Shown one piece after another: positions 42,592-44,395 of a stretch of DNA of 44,395 bases. The position numbers were made by a program, and so were the translations under genes. Source of the DNA: JBMNUL01 sp050946255 (GTDB lineage: Bacteria; Actinomycetota; Coriobacteriia; Coriobacteriales; CADBOM01); NCBI GenBank assembly GCA_050946255.1, contig JBMNUL010000005.1:1-44395 (forward strand), in the 5' to 3' direction. How positions within the stretch are numbered: position 1 is the stretch's first letter; each line of letters starts with the position of its first letter. The notes under the pieces are model-generated. The model was not told the DNA's origin and searched no databases. It saw nothing but the letters and a program-made list of their open reading frames with translations.

Positions 42592-44208
42592 ATGGAAAAC
42601 AGGCTAGCAGAAGCCTTTCAGAAAGGTGAGTTCGTGGTCACCTACGAGTTCATCCCAGGACGAGGCGCAGTCGAAGATGCCCAGGCCAGCCTCATCGAGG
42701 AGGCTAAGGAGCTCAAGAACGAGAAGCGTGTTCAAGCTTTCTCCATCACCGACAATCCCAGCGGAAACCCAGCTCTTCTGGCTGACAAGTTCGGTGAGGA
42801 GATCAAGGACCTTGGTGCAATGCCGCTCGTTCACTTCACCTGCAAGGACCGCAGCCGCAACCAGATCGAGTCCCAGCTCGATGCACTCGAGCGTTCCGGA
42901 ATACAGAATCTGCTCTGCATGACCGGCGACTACCCGGTCAGCGGATGGGAGGGTCGTTCCAGGCCGGTCTTCGACCTCGACAGCGTGCAGCTCCTCATGA
43001 TGGTCAATGCCATGAACGAGGGCCTGCCCTATCCTTCCAGAAAGGGCGTAGCCCATCAGAAGCCGACGCACTTCTTCCCGGGTGCCGTGACCAACCCGTT
43101 CAAATGGACAGAGGCCGAGACCATCACCCAGTACAACAAGCTCTACAAGAAGTGCTATGCGGGCGCCAAGTTCATCATCAGCCAGATCGGCTTCGACGTG
43201 CGCAAGATGCAGGAGCTCCTCATGGTCATGAAGGAGCAGGGCTATGGCAATGTGCCGGTTCTCGCCAACATCTTCGTTCTGAGCGCTGGCGTGGGCCGTT
43301 CGATGCACGCTGGGAACTTCCCGGGCTGCTATGTTAGCGACGAGCTCCTCGCAGTGCTCCAGGAAGAGGCGAAGGCGGAGGACAAGGGCAAGGAGGCCCG
43401 CATCATCCGCGCGGCCAAGATGATAGCAGTCGCCCGTGGCCTTGGCTATGCGGGCGTTCACATCGGAGGAATCGGCCTCACTCCCGCGGTCGCAACCCGT
43501 ATTCTCGACATGTCCGAGGAGATGCTCCCCAACTGGATGGAGTACACCAAGGAGCTCCATTATGGAGAGCCTGGCTGCTTCTATCTCTACGAGGAGGATC
43601 CGGAGACGGGTCTCAACACCACCACGCGCTCTCAGCTTGCGCCGGCACGCACCGACAAGCAGGTTCAGAAGGTTTACAAGCTTTCCCGCTTCGTCCACAA
43701 GTTGATCTTCACCCCTGGCAAGAAGGGCTTCCCGTTCATGCAGCGCTACATGTGGAATGCGGAGCAGAAGAAGGGCACCCATCGCAAGCACACGATCGAG
43801 CATACCGGAAAGGCATTCCTCTACGGTTGCATGGACTGCGGCGACTGCGGACTGCCCTCGACCACTTACATCTGCCCGATGACCCAGTGCCCGAAGTGCC
43901 AGCGCAACGGACCATGCGGCGGAAGCCACGACGGCTGGTGCGAGGTCTACCCCAACGAGCGTCTCTGCATCCACTACAGGGCCTATCATCGTTACCGCAG
44001 GTTCGGCGAGGAGTACAAGCTCACCGGTTACATCGTTCCGCCTAACAATTGGGATCTCTACGGCGGCTCTGCCTGGGCTGGCTACTACCTCTGCAGGGAC
44101 AACATCTCCAGGAGAATCTACATCAACAGCGACCTCGAGGTCGAGAGTCCCCACATGTACAAGAAGCAGATTCAGGCTCTCAAGGAGAAGAAGGAGAACC
44201 AGAAGTAG
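42592..44208 (+). CDS. metF: Methylenetetrahydrofolate reductase fused to the cysteine-rich MTHFR_C domain
   Basis: 538 residues. Residues 1-310 form the MetF TIM barrel: V-T-Y-E19-F-I-P with its catalytic Glu, C-M-T-G-D-Y near 110, and G-V-H-I-G-G-I-G-L near 290. Residues about 410-460 hold nine cysteines (413, 416, 419, 428, 433, 436, 442, 450, 459), the MTHFR_C pattern found in anaerobes, where it is often a separate protein (MetV) that binds an Fe-S cluster or zinc and passes electrons. Here both are one chain. It reduces methylene-THF to methyl-THF for methionine or the methyl branch of acetogenesis. ATG 42592 follows AAGGAG. No neighbouring Wood-Ljungdahl genes are in the window. Confidence 0.9.
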   Translation: MENRLAEAFQKGEFVVTYEFIPGRGAVEDAQASLIEEAKELKNEKRVQAFSITDNPSGNPALLADKFGEEIKDLGAMPLVHFTCKDRSRNQIESQLDALERSGIQNLLCMTGDYPVSGWEGRSRPVFDLDSVQLLMMVNAMNEGLPYPSRKGVAHQKPTHFFPGAVTNPFKWTEAETITQYNKLYKKCYAGAKFIISQIGFDVRKMQELLMVMKEQGYGNVPVLANIFVLSAGVGRSMHAGNFPGCYVSDELLAVLQEEAKAEDKGKEARIIRAAKMIAVARGLGYAGVHIGGIGLTPAVATRILDMSEEMLPNWMEYTKELHYGEPGCFYLYEEDPETGLNTTTRSQLAPARTDKQVQKVYKLSRFVHKLIFTPGKKGFPFMQRYMWNAEQKKGTHRKHTIEHTGKAFLYGCMDCGDCGLPSTTYICPMTQCPKCQRNGPCGGSHDGWCEVYPNERLCIHYRAYHRYRRFGEEYKLTGYIVPPNNWDLYGGSAWAGYYLCRDNISRRIYINSDLEVESPHMYKKQIQALKEKKENQK

Positions 44209-44281
44209 TTCTCCTCGAACTGAGCTTGAGCCGAGTTCTCGAAAGTCTGTGTTCTCAGGTTCTGTGGTTTTTTCAAATGAG

Positions 44282-44318
44282 CGGGCTGCCCATCTTCGAG
44301 ATGGGCAGCCCGTTTTGT
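44282..44318 (+). terminator. Rho-independent terminator of metF
   Basis: CGGGCTGCCCATCT (44282-44295) pairs perfectly with AGATGGGCAGCCCG (44299-44312) around a TCG loop, followed by TTTTGTG. It is the strongest terminator in the window and ends the metF transcript about 75 bases after the stop. Confidence 0.95.
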
Positions 44319-44395
44319 GACCTATTGGCTGTGATGGCGTCGATGTAATTGCTGTGGCTTCGCACGTGCAGCCGTCGCACTTGCGAGATTCTCCC

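Overview
This window looks like a chromosomal segment of an anaerobic, monoderm actinobacterium, most likely class Coriobacteriia. That is inferred from three things. The heat-shock operon is dnaK-grpE-dnaJ-hspR-clpB, with the MerR-type HspR repressor typical of Actinobacteria. There is an oxygen-sensitive class III ribonucleotide reductase (nrdD/nrdG), and a methylenetetrahydrofolate reductase with the cysteine-rich C-terminal domain seen in strict anaerobes. Base composition is moderately GC-rich and TTG/GTG starts are frequent. No genus can be named from the sequence alone. Nothing here resembles a prophage, insertion sequence, CRISPR array or plasmid; it reads as core chromosome plus one pilus locus.

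Layout. Positions 1-5.9 kb: the tail of a flavodoxin-like gene, a short tandem-repeat region, a trigger factor/ZIP metal transporter pair with overlapping stop and start, a DUF3467 gene, a protein joining a degenerate nucleotidyltransferase-like domain to an HD domain, a small cysteine protein and a class-I-amidotransferase-type peptidase. 5.9-11 kb: tRNA-His and tRNA-Lys, each with its own terminator, a metallophosphoesterase, a Na+/H+ antiporter, and XRE and TetR regulators with candidate operators. 11-15.7 kb: envelope genes, comprising a membrane-bound bactofilin-like protein with a Tyr/Gly/Asn tail, murA and an LCP-LytR_C cell-wall ligase. 15.8-22.9 kb: the HspR chaperone operon, ended by a strong terminator. 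23-26.4 kb: a tiny membrane peptide, trkH, a secreted/anchored OB-fold-like protein and rsgA in one tight run. 26.4-30.8 kb: nrdD-nrdG behind a NrdR-like box, then a mobA-like gene.

31-42.4 kb is a Tad/Flp (type IVb) pilus locus: cpaB, tadZ, tadA, tadB, tadC, an Flp pilin, three further small prepilin-like proteins, a large TadG-like protein carrying a histidine/cysteine metal-site-like module, a secreted unknown, a DUF192 protein and a zinc-ribbon/FHA protein. The genes overlap or are spaced by a few bases almost throughout, so they probably form one transcript. A 38-bp tandem duplication has made a 15-codon mini-ORF that bridges two of them by stop/start overlaps. No prepilin peptidase or secretin gene is in the window. 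A methyltransferase follows. 42.6-44.3 kb holds the metF-type gene with a near-perfect terminator.

The most novel material is in the second half of the Tad locus (TadG-like metal module, mini-ORF relay, terminal DUF192 and FHA genes). Next come the trigger factor that lacks the ribosome-docking signature, the NTase-HD fusion whose nucleotide-binding loop is eroded, and the trkH cluster that lacks a TrkA partner but carries two uncharacterised membrane proteins.
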